From positions 2,046,001 through 2,110,000 of the forward strand of contig NZ_JAPDHU010000001.1 in NCBI RefSeq assembly GCF_031921685.1: a stretch of DNA of 64,000 nt, in the 5' to 3' direction. The first letter of the stretch is position 1; each line of letters opens with the position of its first letter. The notes under the pieces were generated by a model. That model was given only the letters and a program-made list of their open reading frames with translations, was not told the DNA's origin and made no database searches. The position numbers were made by a program, and so were the translations under genes. Positions 1-8,904 of the stretch are shown one piece after another. Origin of the DNA: Terripilifer sp031921685 (GTDB taxonomy: Bacteria; Pseudomonadota; Alphaproteobacteria; Rhizobiales; Beijerinckiaceae).

Positions 1-11
1 CGCGAGCGTGC

Positions 12-1004
12 GTGAAAGCCGTCATGACAGCGACCGCGCTGCTGCTGTCGCCATTGGCGCAGGCACAGGATTTTTATGCCGGCAAGACCATCGTGCTCTA
101 TGCCGGCCAGCCGCCGGGCGGCGGCATCGACAATGAGATGCGCCTGGTGGCGCAGTTCCTCAGCCGCTTCATTCCGGGCGAACCGCAAATCCAGCCGCGC
201 AACATGCCGGGTGCCGGCGGAGTCACTCTGGGCAATTATCTTTATGCCTCGGCGACGGTCGATGGGCTGACGCTGGGCATGCCGGGGCGTGCCGGCTTCG
301 TGCTGGCGCCGATCGGCGATGACAAGACGGCGCGTTACGACGTGCGCCGCTTCACCTGGATGGGCAGCGCCGCCAGCACCAATTTCATTTTCTGGGCGCG
401 CAATTCGTCCGGCCTCAAATCGATCGCCGATCTGAAAGCCTTGAAGCGCGAACTCAATGTCGCGGGTTCCGGCGCCACCACGTCCAATTCGATCGTGCCG
501 GAAATTCTGGCGCGTTACGAAAAGTTCCCGTTCAAAGTGGTGCGTGGCTATCCTGGCATGGCGCCAGCGGTGCTGTCGCTGGAGCGCGGCGAGACGGAAG
601 CGATCTTCTCCGATCGGGCCAGCATCCGCCCCGATATGATCGCGTCCGGCCTGGTGACACCGCTGTTCCAGACCTTCCCGATGGAACCCAATCTGCCGGT
701 CATCGATACGCTGCTTACCGATGCGCGCGAGCGTGAGTTGATCGGTCTCTTGGCGACGCCGATGCGGCTGGGGCTGGCCTTGATCGGACCGCCCGGCATG
801 CCGGAAGCGCAGACGAAGATTTTGCGCGACGCCTATGGCCGGATGGTCAGAGATGCAGCCTATCAAGAGGAAGCGCGGCGGCGCAATTTCGATGTCGGCA
901 CGCCCAACGACGGTGAAGCGATCACCGCCTATCTGTCGAAGGTGATCTCGGGTCTGTCGCCGGAAGTGATCGCCGAATACAAATCTTTCGTCGAGCGCAA
1001 TTAG
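12..1004 (+). CDS. Bug/TctC-family tripartite tricarboxylate transporter substrate-binding protein
   Basis: Periplasmic solute receptor of the Bug (TctC) family, which bind organic acids such as carboxylates for TctAB-type transporters. The N-terminus has a short signal peptide ending in AQA (about residues 1-19). The first mature segment carries the family pattern FYAGKTI followed by GQPPGGGID and a PGAGG motif near residue 68. The 330-residue length fits the family. The start shown is a GTG only 11 nt from the window edge and the frame stays open to the edge, so the true start may lie outside. No TctA or TctB membrane gene is visible in the window, so this may be one of the orphan Bug receptors common in proteobacteria. 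The ligand cannot be read from the sequence. Confidence 0.85.
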   Translation: MKAVMTATALLLSPLAQAQDFYAGKTIVLYAGQPPGGGIDNEMRLVAQFLSRFIPGEPQIQPRNMPGAGGVTLGNYLYASATVDGLTLGMPGRAGFVLAPIGDDKTARYDVRRFTWMGSAASTNFIFWARNSSGLKSIADLKALKRELNVAGSGATTSNSIVPEILARYEKFPFKVVRGYPGMAPAVLSLERGETEAIFSDRASIRPDMIASGLVTPLFQTFPMEPNLPVIDTLLTDARERELIGLLATPMRLGLALIGPPGMPEAQTKILRDAYGRMVRDAAYQEEARRRNFDVGTPNDGEAITAYLSKVISGLSPEVIAEYKSFVERN

Positions 1005-1046
1005 AGCGATACCTTGGTGCGTGATGACGTTTGGCCGCGATCTTTG

Positions 1047-1201
1047 TGTCATCCCGGACACGCGCAGCGTGATCCGGGATCCAGGGGCATGCGGTAGAGC
1101 CATTCATTCATCGCTGCGACACAGCGGCTTCTTAAACCTGCAAACGTTTCACCACGTGCCCCTGGTTCCCGGATCGCACCTGCGGTGCGTCCGAGATGAC
1201 A
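1047..1201. repeat. REP-type inverted pair, copy 1
   Basis: Two imperfect palindromic units face each other. The left begins TGTCATCCCGGACACGCG and ends CCAGGGGC; the right is its reverse complement and ends GAGATGACA. About 60 nt of unrelated spacer separates them. The element lies between two convergent genes. Similar pairs occur at 17767, 21728 and 46929. Confidence 0.85.
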
Positions 1202-1217
1202 CCCAAGGTGCGGAGGA

Positions 1218-3146
1218 CTACAGCCCGAGCGCGGTCTGCACTTTGCGTGAATAGCCGTAGATGTCTTCGCGCAATTGCACCTTGCCCTCGTCGTCGACGA
1301 AGGCGGTGAAATATTCGATGTGGATCGGAATGGTTTCCGGCAGTTTCACGAGGCGTTCGCCGCCGCCGACCATGGAGCGCACCTTCTGCTCACTCCAGCC
1401 GTTCTCCTTGCCCAGTACCACCTCGGCGAGGCGGAAGGGCTGATCGACGCGCACGCAGCCGTGGCTGTAGGCGCGCCGCGCATTGGCGAACAGGCCGCGC
1501 GACGGCGTGTCGTGCAGATAGACCGCATGTTCGTTGGGGAACATGAATTTGATGTGGCCGAGCGCGTTGCGTTCGCCCGGCGGCTGACGCACCACGAGCT
1601 GGCCGTTGCGCGTCTTCGCCACTTCATAGCCGCGCCGCTGGAAATAGCTCGGGTCCTTGGCATAGGCCGGCATCATCTCTTTCTGAATGATGGATGTCGG
1701 CACGTTCCAATAGGGATTGACGATGAGATGCTGCATCCGATCGGAGAACACCGGGGTGGGCGTCTGCGGCTTGCCGACGACGACGCGGGCGCTGTGGATC
1801 AGCTCGCTGCCACGCATCACATTCACCCGGTAGTCGGGAATGTTGACCTCGATGCGCGTCTCGCCCATGTCGCGCGGCATCCAGCGCCAGCGTTCCATGT
1901 TCGACAGCAATTCGGCTTCCAGCCGCAGCGGTTCGCCGCCGGACAATTTGGCTATTGTCCGCGCCGTCAGCGTGTTGACGGCAGGCAGGCCGTTGGCGCG
2001 GTTGAAATCGGCGACGGCGCTGGCGACGCGCACATCATAGAGCATTGGGTCGGTCTCGCTCTCGGCATCGACGCCGAGGCGGGCGCGCAACAGCGGCACG
2101 CGCTGGTCCTTCATGCCGACGCGCAGAACCGGGCCCGGGCCGATGCGCTGATTGGCGATGGCTGGATGTTCGCGGCGCAGTTCCGCCAGCTTCTCGCGCA
2201 GCGCGCGATAGCCGGGCTGCGGCGGATTGAAGGCGGCGAGGCGATCGCCGACGCTGTCGCCCGCGTCAGCGAGGGCGGCGAGGATCGTCGCGACATCGGG
2301 GATTTCCGGCTTGGCGGTGATCAGGCCGATGGTGCGCGGATCGATGCGGGCGCCGCGCGCCTGCAACGCATAAGTGATGGCCGCATTGGTCAAGGCGAGT
2401 TCCGTGATCGCCGCCTGTTCGTCATTGCCGATGCTCGGAACGCTGCGGAAGTCGCCGAGGACGAGGCCGTCTTCGCCGGCTCGGTCGAGACGGGCGACGA
2501 GGGCCGTGCCGGCCTTGGTCAGCGCCTTGCCGTCGCTCCACAGCGGGGCATTGTCGCGGGTGGCGTAGAAAGCGGCGACGGCTTCGCGCTCGCGGCGCTG
2601 GGTCTGCGCCTTGGTGGTGCGGGCCGGTTCCGCCTCGACCGCAGCGGCCAAAGCCTGGCGGATGCGGTCGCGCAAGGCGGACTGATTGCCGGACTGGTCG
2701 GCGGTCTGCTCACTGGCCGGAGCGGCCGGCGGTGTTTCGGCCTGCTGCACCTGTGACGGCTGCGGGGCGGGTTGCGCCTCGGCCGCCGCGGGGGCTGGCG
2801 TGGCGATCGTCGCCGTCGGATGAGAATCGAGCGGGTGAGAATCGAGATTGAGGGGCGCTTCCGGCGGCAGTTCGACGATGACTGTGGGGTCGCTCGGTGG
2901 CTCGGTCGCGGGCTTGGCGTCCGCTTCCGTTTGGGCGGCGGCTGGCGCAGCGGTGTCGGCGGCGGGCGCTTGGACATCGGCGCTCAGCGCGGCGTCCGGC
3001 GGCATCGGCACGGTGACGGCTATATCGGGCGTCGGCGCGCTGTCTTGTGCTTGGCCTTGGGCGACGCCCAGGGTCACGCCGAAAGCAAGACTGACGGCCA
3101 GCAGGGCCGTGCCATGCAGCAATCTGTTATTTATGGATACCAGCAT
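1218..3146 (-). CDS. L,D-transpeptidase, YcbB/LdtD type
   Basis: Periplasmic enzyme that makes 3-3 cross-links in peptidoglycan. Residues 1-33 form a signal peptide. Residues 35-160 are very rich in Pro, Ala and Glu, probably a flexible tether. Next come a scaffold region (about 165-330), a peptidoglycan-binding-like segment (about 335-400) and a YkuD catalytic domain. The catalytic motif SHGCVRV puts the nucleophile at Cys564. At 642 residues it matches the large YcbB class rather than small ErfK-type enzymes. L,D-cross-linking is prominent in polar-growing rhizobia, which fits the growth-pole protein at 38.8-44.6 kb. The downstream end is convergent with the Bug receptor gene, with a REP pair between them. 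Confidence 0.93.
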   Translation of the reverse strand: MLVSINNRLLHGTALLAVSLAFGVTLGVAQGQAQDSAPTPDIAVTVPMPPDAALSADVQAPAADTAAPAAAQTEADAKPATEPPSDPTVIVELPPEAPLNLDSHPLDSHPTATIATPAPAAAEAQPAPQPSQVQQAETPPAAPASEQTADQSGNQSALRDRIRQALAAAVEAEPARTTKAQTQRREREAVAAFYATRDNAPLWSDGKALTKAGTALVARLDRAGEDGLVLGDFRSVPSIGNDEQAAITELALTNAAITYALQARGARIDPRTIGLITAKPEIPDVATILAALADAGDSVGDRLAAFNPPQPGYRALREKLAELRREHPAIANQRIGPGPVLRVGMKDQRVPLLRARLGVDAESETDPMLYDVRVASAVADFNRANGLPAVNTLTARTIAKLSGGEPLRLEAELLSNMERWRWMPRDMGETRIEVNIPDYRVNVMRGSELIHSARVVVGKPQTPTPVFSDRMQHLIVNPYWNVPTSIIQKEMMPAYAKDPSYFQRRGYEVAKTRNGQLVVRQPPGERNALGHIKFMFPNEHAVYLHDTPSRGLFANARRAYSHGCVRVDQPFRLAEVVLGKENGWSEQKVRSMVGGGERLVKLPETIPIHIEYFTAFVDDEGKVQLREDIYGYSRKVQTALGL

Positions 3147-3309
3147 CGCCCCCGCCCATGATCACGGCTCTGCCGCCGGCAGGCGGGCCGAAACCGTGTA
3201 AAATTTACGTCACGAACCACGCTACGCCTAGGCATGCGGCCGGGTCCGTGCGTGATCACACACAGGCGTTGCAAAAATCCCACGCTGGCGCTGATTGCTT
3301 GCCGCCATT

Positions 3310-4794
3310 TTAGGCGACTTCGTCGGTTTCCATGCCTTCGTTCGGATCGTTCAACCCGTAATCCTTCATTTTGCGATAAAGGGTCGAGCGACCGATGCCG
3401 AGGCGGCGGGCCATTTCCGACATTTGCCCGCGATAATGGGCGAGGGCGAAGCGAATCGATTCGGCTTCCATGTCCTCGAGACGGCGGACATTGCCGTTCT
3501 CGTCGAGCAGGCGCAGCACGTTGGGATCGCGCACTTCGATGCGGACGATTTCCTTCTGCGTCACCGGCGGGGCGGCGGCCGGAGCCGGCGGGATACGGAC
3601 ATCGAAGCCATCGACCTGAGCCGCGATCTGCGGGAACTCCGCCACGGTCAGTTCGTCGCCTTCCGCCAAAACCACCGCGCGGAAGACTGCGTTTTCGAGC
3701 TGGCGGACATTGCCCGGCCAGTCGTAGCGGGTCAGCAAGGACACGGCCTCCGACGACATGCCGCGCAGCTTGCGGCCTTCCTCGGCGGCGAAGCGCGCGG
3801 TGAAGCGGCGGGCGAGATCGGGGATGTCGTCGCGGCGCGAACGCAGCGGCGGAATGGAAATCGGGAAGACGTTGAGACGATAATAGAGGTCTTCGCGGAA
3901 GGCGCCGCGCTTCACCAGTTCGATCAGATTCTGATTGGTGGCGGAAATCAGCCGGATATCCACCTTGATCGAGCGCTTGCCGCCGACCGGATCGATCTCG
4001 CCTTCTTGCAAAGCGCGCAGCAGCTTCACCTGGGTCTCGAGCGGCAGTTCGCCGACCTCGTCCAGGAACAGCGTGCCGCCATTGGCTTCGAGGAACTTGC
4101 CGGTGTGCTTTTCGGTGGCGCCGGTGAAGGCGCCCTTCTCGTGACCGAAAAGAATGGACTCGACTAGGTTCTCCGGCAGGGCGCCGCAGTTGACGGTGAC
4201 GAAGGGTTTGCCGCGACGATCGGAGGCGCCCTGGATGGCGCGGGCGATCAGTTCCTTGCCGACGCCGGACTCGCCCTCAATGAGGACGGGAATGGTCGAC
4301 TTGGCGGCGCGCTCACCCAGGCGAATGATGCGTTCCATCTCCGGCGACCGGGTGGCGATGTCTTTCAGGCCGAGCGTGCCGCTGGCCTTGCGGTTCATGC
4401 GCCGGATTTCGTCTTCCAGCGCATCGGCCCGCAAAGCGTTCTTGATCGAAATCTGCAAGCGTTCGGCGCCGACCGGCTTGACGACGAAGTCGACCGCGCC
4501 GGCGCGCATGGCCGAGATCACCGTCTCGATGGAACCGTGAGCGGTTTGCACGATCACCGGTGTGGTGAGCTTGCGCTCGCGCAATTTGCCGAGCACGCCC
4601 ATGCCGTCGAGGTCGGGCATGACGAGGTCCAGAATGACCATGGCGATGGCAGGCTTGTCCGCCGCTTCGAGGCGCGTCAGGACGGCTTCGCCGCCATCGA
4701 CCGACTCAACCTCGTATCCAAATCGCCGCACCATCGCTTCGAGGAGGCGGCGCTGCACCGGATCATCGTCTGCAATCAGTATAATAGAACTCAT
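3310..4794 (-). CDS. Sigma-54-dependent response regulator (REC-AAA+-Fis HTH)
   Basis: NtrC-type activator. A receiver domain occupies residues 1-120, with the acidic pair after ILIAD and phosphoacceptor context VILDLVMPD. The AAA+ domain follows (about 140-375), with Walker A GESGVGKE and the sigma-54 contact loop GAFTGA. A C-terminal Fis-type helix-turn-helix ends near GIGRSTLYRKMKDYG. A GTG 15 nt further upstream (4809) keeps the frame open. The ATG at 4794 is preferred because AGGGGCGAA lies just before it and because the receiver then starts with the usual MSSIILIADDD. No histidine kinase is adjacent, and I saw no -24/-12 promoter in the neighbouring intergenic regions. The target genes are unknown. 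Confidence 0.92.
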   Translation of the reverse strand: MSSIILIADDDPVQRRLLEAMVRRFGYEVESVDGGEAVLTRLEAADKPAIAMVILDLVMPDLDGMGVLGKLRERKLTTPVIVQTAHGSIETVISAMRAGAVDFVVKPVGAERLQISIKNALRADALEDEIRRMNRKASGTLGLKDIATRSPEMERIIRLGERAAKSTIPVLIEGESGVGKELIARAIQGASDRRGKPFVTVNCGALPENLVESILFGHEKGAFTGATEKHTGKFLEANGGTLFLDEVGELPLETQVKLLRALQEGEIDPVGGKRSIKVDIRLISATNQNLIELVKRGAFREDLYYRLNVFPISIPPLRSRRDDIPDLARRFTARFAAEEGRKLRGMSSEAVSLLTRYDWPGNVRQLENAVFRAVVLAEGDELTVAEFPQIAAQVDGFDVRIPPAPAAAPPVTQKEIVRIEVRDPNVLRLLDENGNVRRLEDMEAESIRFALAHYRGQMSEMARRLGIGRSTLYRKMKDYGLNDPNEGMETDEVA

Positions 4795-4994
4795 TTCGCC
4801 CCTATGCACTGGCCACGGCCGCCAGCGTTGGCCTCAGAGAGTCTGTTATCAGGGTAAAGAGGCGGTTAAAGGGCGTCCAAGAACGGGACGACTGCCTCGC
4901 CTCACGATAGGCTTCTACCCCGGTGATGACAAGGTGGAAGCTCGCTCGGTAGGTGCTAGGTTGCAAGGGCGGCAGGACTGCTGGGGGAGCTGAT

Positions 4995-6125
4995 ATGGCT
5001 GACACGCGCACGAAGTCCGTTGAAATTCCGTCATTCAAGCAATCGGTCAAAGCCTATGACGGCTGGCTGCGCCAACAGGCGGGCAAGACCTTTGTCGCAG
5101 CCGACATGAAGTGGAAGAACCAGAAGATCAGCGAGAATGCCTTCTCGTTCCTGCGCGGAACTTACTGGCGGTTCGCCGAAACCATTTTGAAGGATGCGCC
5201 CGAGACCGCCGCCTGTCCGCCTATTCTCGCGGTGGGTGATATTCATCTGGAGAATTTTGGGCTGTGGCGCGATGCCGACAGCCGCATGACCTGGGGCGTC
5301 AACGACTTCGATGAAGCGGCGACCATGCCCTATGCGTTGGATCTCGTTCGCTTGGGGCTGAGCGCCATCCTGGCGCGCAAGGGCACCAAGCCGACCGAGA
5401 AGGAAATTTGTGCGCGCATTCTGCGCGGCTACCGCAAGGGTATAGCGCAACCGCAGCCGACGATCCTGGAACAGGAGCATGATCGGTTGCGCGAGGCCAT
5501 GAACCTGCCGCCTGCGGACCGCAGCAAATATTGGGCGAAGATGCAGCTTGCCTGTTTCGACAAGCCGGTTCCATCAAGCGCCGTGCCGGCGCCGCATGCC
5601 AAGGCGCTGCGCGCGGCGATGCCCGATCCGAAGATCAAGCTGCAATTCGCCCGTCGGGTCGCAGGCACCGGCAGTCTTGGCCGTCCGCGTTTCGTCGCCT
5701 GGGGCCATTGGCGTGGCGGCATCGTGCTGCGCGAATCGAAAATGCTTTGTGCTTCCGCCTGGCGTTTCAGCGGCGCGGAAGACGTGGCCATTCAAAGCGG
5801 CAAGATCGCCGGTGGCGCGCATCGCGCGCCCGATCCGAATTATCGGGTTGCCGAGGGCATCGTCGTGCGCCGTCTGGGGCCGACCTATCGCAAGATCGAG
5901 GCGAAGCGCGATCCTGCCGAACTGCTCAATCTCGATCTTTTGGAAATGATGGGCTTCGAGCTTGGCGCCTGTCATGCCGGCGATGCGGCCCATGTCGCTG
6001 CGGTGCGCAAGGATGTCAAAAAGCGCACGGCCCGTTGGCTGCGCAAACAGGTCAATCTGGCGGGCAAACGTTTGAATGCCGATTTCAAATCGATGCGAAA
6101 GGCCCGTTCCTCACGTGGGCGCTGA
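4995..6125 (+). CDS. DUF2252 family protein
   Basis: Cytoplasmic protein of the DUF2252 family, of unknown function and with a kinase/aminoglycoside-phosphotransferase-like motif arrangement. GDIHLENFG (residues 81-89) resembles the HGDxHxxN catalytic loop, and NDFDEA (103-108) resembles the metal-binding DFG segment. The ATG at 4995 is chosen because GGGGGAGC lies just upstream; an upstream TTG in the same frame has no such site. Its 3' end overlaps the convergent UbiB-like gene by 15 nt. Having two kinase-fold genes tail to tail is noteworthy, but I can infer no substrate. Confidence 0.88.
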   Translation: MADTRTKSVEIPSFKQSVKAYDGWLRQQAGKTFVAADMKWKNQKISENAFSFLRGTYWRFAETILKDAPETAACPPILAVGDIHLENFGLWRDADSRMTWGVNDFDEAATMPYALDLVRLGLSAILARKGTKPTEKEICARILRGYRKGIAQPQPTILEQEHDRLREAMNLPPADRSKYWAKMQLACFDKPVPSSAVPAPHAKALRAAMPDPKIKLQFARRVAGTGSLGRPRFVAWGHWRGGIVLRESKMLCASAWRFSGAEDVAIQSGKIAGGAHRAPDPNYRVAEGIVVRRLGPTYRKIEAKRDPAELLNLDLLEMMGFELGACHAGDAAHVAAVRKDVKKRTARWLRKQVNLAGKRLNADFKSMRKARSSRGR

Positions 6126-7505
6126 CAGGCCGGCCTTTTGCAAGACGGCGGCCTGTCGCTGCGCCAACGTGTCGACGTCGAAATCGACCAGCGCTTCGTT
6201 GAACATGGCGTAGAAATTCAGCCGTGCGTCGAGATGCAGGAAAGCGCCGCCGAGGCCGATGGCGGCGCGATCCATGAAGACGAATTCGCGCGGCACGGTG
6301 ACGGGGCCGTGCTGCTTGAGCCCTTCATGGATGCGACCCGCTTGCGTGCGGCCATATTCACCGGGCGAAACGCCTTCGGCGATGGGGCGCACACGATCAT
6401 CGAGCAGCGGCCCATAGATGAAGCGCGACCAGATGTTGAGTACGTCGCGCAATTGCGAGCTTAAACCGCGAAAGCCCCAGGTCTCGTAAGCCGCGGCGAT
6501 GGCTGCTTCATCGGCGTCACGCAGGCCGCGATAAAGATCGACGACGCCTTTGACGAAGCTCGGTGGAAAGATGCGGATGCAGCCATAGTCGAGCAGGTTG
6601 ATGCCGGCTGCTTCGCCGCTGCCGTCGCGGAACACGGTGTAATTGCCGAGATGCGGGTCACCGTGGATGATGCCGAGCTTGATGAAGGGATGCCACCAGG
6701 CGCGGAACATGGCGGTGGCGATGGTGTTGCGCGCCTCCTGCGAGGCCGATTTGAAATCGAGCAGCGGCTCGCCTTCGAGCCAGTCGAGAGTGATGAGGCG
6801 GCGCGTGGAAAGGTCCGGCCACACGCCCGGCACCCGCACGTTGGTCTGCGTCGTGCGATCGCCGAGGATTTCGCGATAGAGCGCCACATGTTTGGCTTCG
6901 CGCTCATAGTCGAGTTCCTCGCGCAGGCGCGCGCCGATTTCCTTGGCGGCCTCGCGTGTATCGAGCGCGGTGTTGAGGCGGCGGCGCAGAGCGAAGAGAA
7001 TGTCGAGCTGTTTCAGATCGGCTTCGACCACCGAGGTCATGTCGGGATATTGCAGCTTGCAGGCCAGCGGCCGGCCATCGAGCGAGGTGGCGCGATGCAC
7101 CTGGCCAAGCGAAGCCGCGTGCGCGGGATGCAGATCGAAGGTCGAGAACTTGGCGCGCCAACCGGCGCCGAGTTCCGCCATCATACGGCGATTGACGAAA
7201 CCGGCGCCCATGGGTGGCGCATTCGATTGCAATTGCTTGAGCCGGTCGGCCCAGTCCTGCGGCAGGGCTTCCGGGATGGTGGCGAGGAATTGCGCCACTT
7301 TCATCATCGGCCCCTTGAGGGAACCGAGGGCGGCGGTGAAAGCGGCCGCATTGGCATCGTCGAACATATCGCGGCCGCGCAGGCGCGCGCTCGCCATGCG
7401 GGCGGCGACACCGCCGACCCGTGTGCCGACCTGCGCATAGCGCGCGGCGCGGGCACTCAATCTGTTGCGTTCTTCATCGCTCATGGGCTCAGTCTGACGT
7501 GACAA
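6111..7505 (-). CDS. ABC1/UbiB-AarF-family atypical kinase
   Basis: Member of the ABC1 (UbiB, AarF, COQ8) atypical kinase family. Seen here: an Ala-rich nucleotide loop (AHAASLGQVH, about 132-141), a substrate-lysine context ACKLQYPD, the catalytic loop HGDPHLGNY and a metal-binding LLDYG in place of DFG. The KxGQ signature of ubiquinone-biosynthesis members appears here as KVAQ. There are no obvious C-terminal transmembrane helices, unlike E. coli UbiB. It overlaps the upstream DUF3445 gene by 17 nt, so the two are probably translated together. This pairing argues for a role in oxidative or cofactor metabolism rather than in the main ubiquinone pathway, but that is inference. Confidence 0.88.
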   Translation of the reverse strand: MSRQTEPMSDEERNRLSARAARYAQVGTRVGGVAARMASARLRGRDMFDDANAAAFTAALGSLKGPMMKVAQFLATIPEALPQDWADRLKQLQSNAPPMGAGFVNRRMMAELGAGWRAKFSTFDLHPAHAASLGQVHRATSLDGRPLACKLQYPDMTSVVEADLKQLDILFALRRRLNTALDTREAAKEIGARLREELDYEREAKHVALYREILGDRTTQTNVRVPGVWPDLSTRRLITLDWLEGEPLLDFKSASQEARNTIATAMFRAWWHPFIKLGIIHGDPHLGNYTVFRDGSGEAAGINLLDYGCIRIFPPSFVKGVVDLYRGLRDADEAAIAAAYETWGFRGLSSQLRDVLNIWSRFIYGPLLDDRVRPIAEGVSPGEYGRTQAGRIHEGLKQHGPVTVPREFVFMDRAAIGLGGAFLHLDARLNFYAMFNEALVDFDVDTLAQRQAAVLQKAGLSAPT

Positions 7506-8358
7506 ATGCGGCGAGGGAATGAGCGATCCTGTCGCGGCTCTCGGTCATATTCTTGTAGGCAAGTTGATCGGGCGTCAGCGCCAGAAGCTGGTCGCGCAGG
7601 GCGGCGGCCAGGGTTTGTCCCTCCGGATGATCGCGGAAGGCGGCGATCGGATCGATGAGGATGCGGATGGTGAAGAGGATATCGCCGGAAGCCATGCGGC
7701 GCAGGGTCTGCCGCTCGATACGGACGAACGATGGTTCCGTTGCCGGCGACGGGCGCGGCGTGGGATGGGGATGATGCAGCACATCGTTGTCGTAGATGGA
7801 CCAGTTGAACCGTTCGACCGGCGCACCGGCCCGTAGATTGTCGAAAATGCGCGTCACACGCTTTTCCATCTCGCCGGGAAAGCCCGGCACCGGCGCGTGA
7901 ATGTCGGCGAGGGTTCTGTCGAACTTTTCTCGCAGGTTCCAGGTCGAGGGAAAGCAGATCGCGGCGGCGGCCAGGCGCCAGCCGTTGTCGAAACGGCGCA
8001 TCAGTGCGAGATCGTCCTGAACGAGCAGCGCTGCCTGCATCAGGGGCGGCAAGATGTCGTCGAAAGCCAGGCGTTGCCGCAGCGGCACAATGAGGATGCC
8101 GTTGCCGTCACGGACATAGAGATCGGAATAGGTCTGCGTCAGATAGTCGGCAAGGGCATCGCGGATTTCGCGTTGGCTTGCCTGCGTATCGGCGCGGGCG
8201 GTGAAGACCGCATCGCGCTGATCGGCGAACAGGCGCTGCTTCTCGGCGAGGAACCGCGCGAGGTCCGCGTCAGGCTCGATCCAGCGGGCCGGATCGAGCG
8301 GGCGCAGGCCGATGGTGAAGGGTTTCGAACTGCCGTCGTAAGGCGTGTGCGCGAGCAT
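7489..8358 (-). CDS. DUF3445 protein, haem-dependent oxidative N-demethylase-like
   Basis: The 289-residue protein carries the DUF3445 signature ICFPSTWNLREKF, then DIHAPVPGF, and later the segment around VRIERQTLRRM. Characterised members form the alpha subunit of a haem-dependent oxidative N-demethylase that uses a PAS-like haem pocket. The other demethylase subunits are not visible nearby, so substrate and redox partner are open. It is first in a two-gene unit with the ABC1 kinase, whose start lies inside its 3' end. A small DUF2147 gene follows upstream on the same strand after a gap of about 37 nt. Confidence 0.85.
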   Translation of the reverse strand: MLAHTPYDGSSKPFTIGLRPLDPARWIEPDADLARFLAEKQRLFADQRDAVFTARADTQASQREIRDALADYLTQTYSDLYVRDGNGILIVPLRQRLAFDDILPPLMQAALLVQDDLALMRRFDNGWRLAAAAICFPSTWNLREKFDRTLADIHAPVPGFPGEMEKRVTRIFDNLRAGAPVERFNWSIYDNDVLHHPHPTPRPSPATEPSFVRIERQTLRRMASGDILFTIRILIDPIAAFRDHPEGQTLAAALRDQLLALTPDQLAYKNMTESRDRIAHSLAAFVTSD

Positions 8359-8395
8359 GCCTCAGCATAGCACGCCACATCAGCGCTTCAGCGGA

Positions 8396-8782
8396 TCAAT
8401 TGACCCGCGACCAACTGACCGAACGGCAGATCAGGCCGCCGAGCACGCAGCCAGAGGTGGTGAGCGTCGAGCCTGACAGGCTCATCGTGCCGGAATAGGT
8501 CTTGCCGTCTTCCGGATTGAAGGCGTTGCCGCTCCATTTGCCGGCGCCGTTGGGCTTCATATTGTAGAAGACGCGTTGGCCGACTTTCGAAGGGCCGCTT
8601 GAGTCGGCGAGCCAGGAGATCGTGCCACACAGGGCGCCGCCGCAATCGGTGATGCGCACGCGGCTCTTGCCATTGTCGCGCAGCCAGACGCCCTTGGCGT
8701 CCTGGGCCTGGGCGGGCAGGGCGCCGGATAGCAGCAAAAGTGCCGCGCCCCAGAGCAGATGTTTCGATGAAAAGGCTGCCAT
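8396..8782 (-). CDS. DUF2147 secreted protein
   Basis: Small exported protein of 128 residues. A signal peptide covers about residues 1-26 (hydrophobic core LLWGAALLLLSG, cleavage after AQA). The mature part has the DUF2147 pattern: GVWLRDNGKSRVRI, a CGGALCGTISWL pair of cysteines, then a C-terminal GCVLGGLICRS pair, compatible with disulfides in the periplasm. The same frame stays open far upstream into the aminotransferase gene, but the ATG at 8782 is chosen because the signal peptide begins there and GGAGGGA lies just before it. The function of the family is not established. Confidence 0.88.
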   Translation of the reverse strand: MAAFSSKHLLWGAALLLLSGALPAQAQDAKGVWLRDNGKSRVRITDCGGALCGTISWLADSSGPSKVGQRVFYNMKPNGAGKWSGNAFNPEDGKTYSGTMSLSGSTLTTSGCVLGGLICRSVSWSRVN

Positions 8783-8904
8783 GGCACATCCCTCCGTTTC
8801 GTACCGCGTCCAGCATAGCCGGACGGTGAACGGGCTCAAAGCGCGACGGAGGGAGACCAAAGGATGAGCCGCGGTGCATCTGATGATGCACCGCGGAAAG
8901 TTTT

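Noticed and set aside
1275..2756. A 493-codon frame antisense to the L,D-transpeptidase gene
   Set aside because: The catalytic motif and signal peptide are on the minus strand. The plus-strand frame has no domain likeness.
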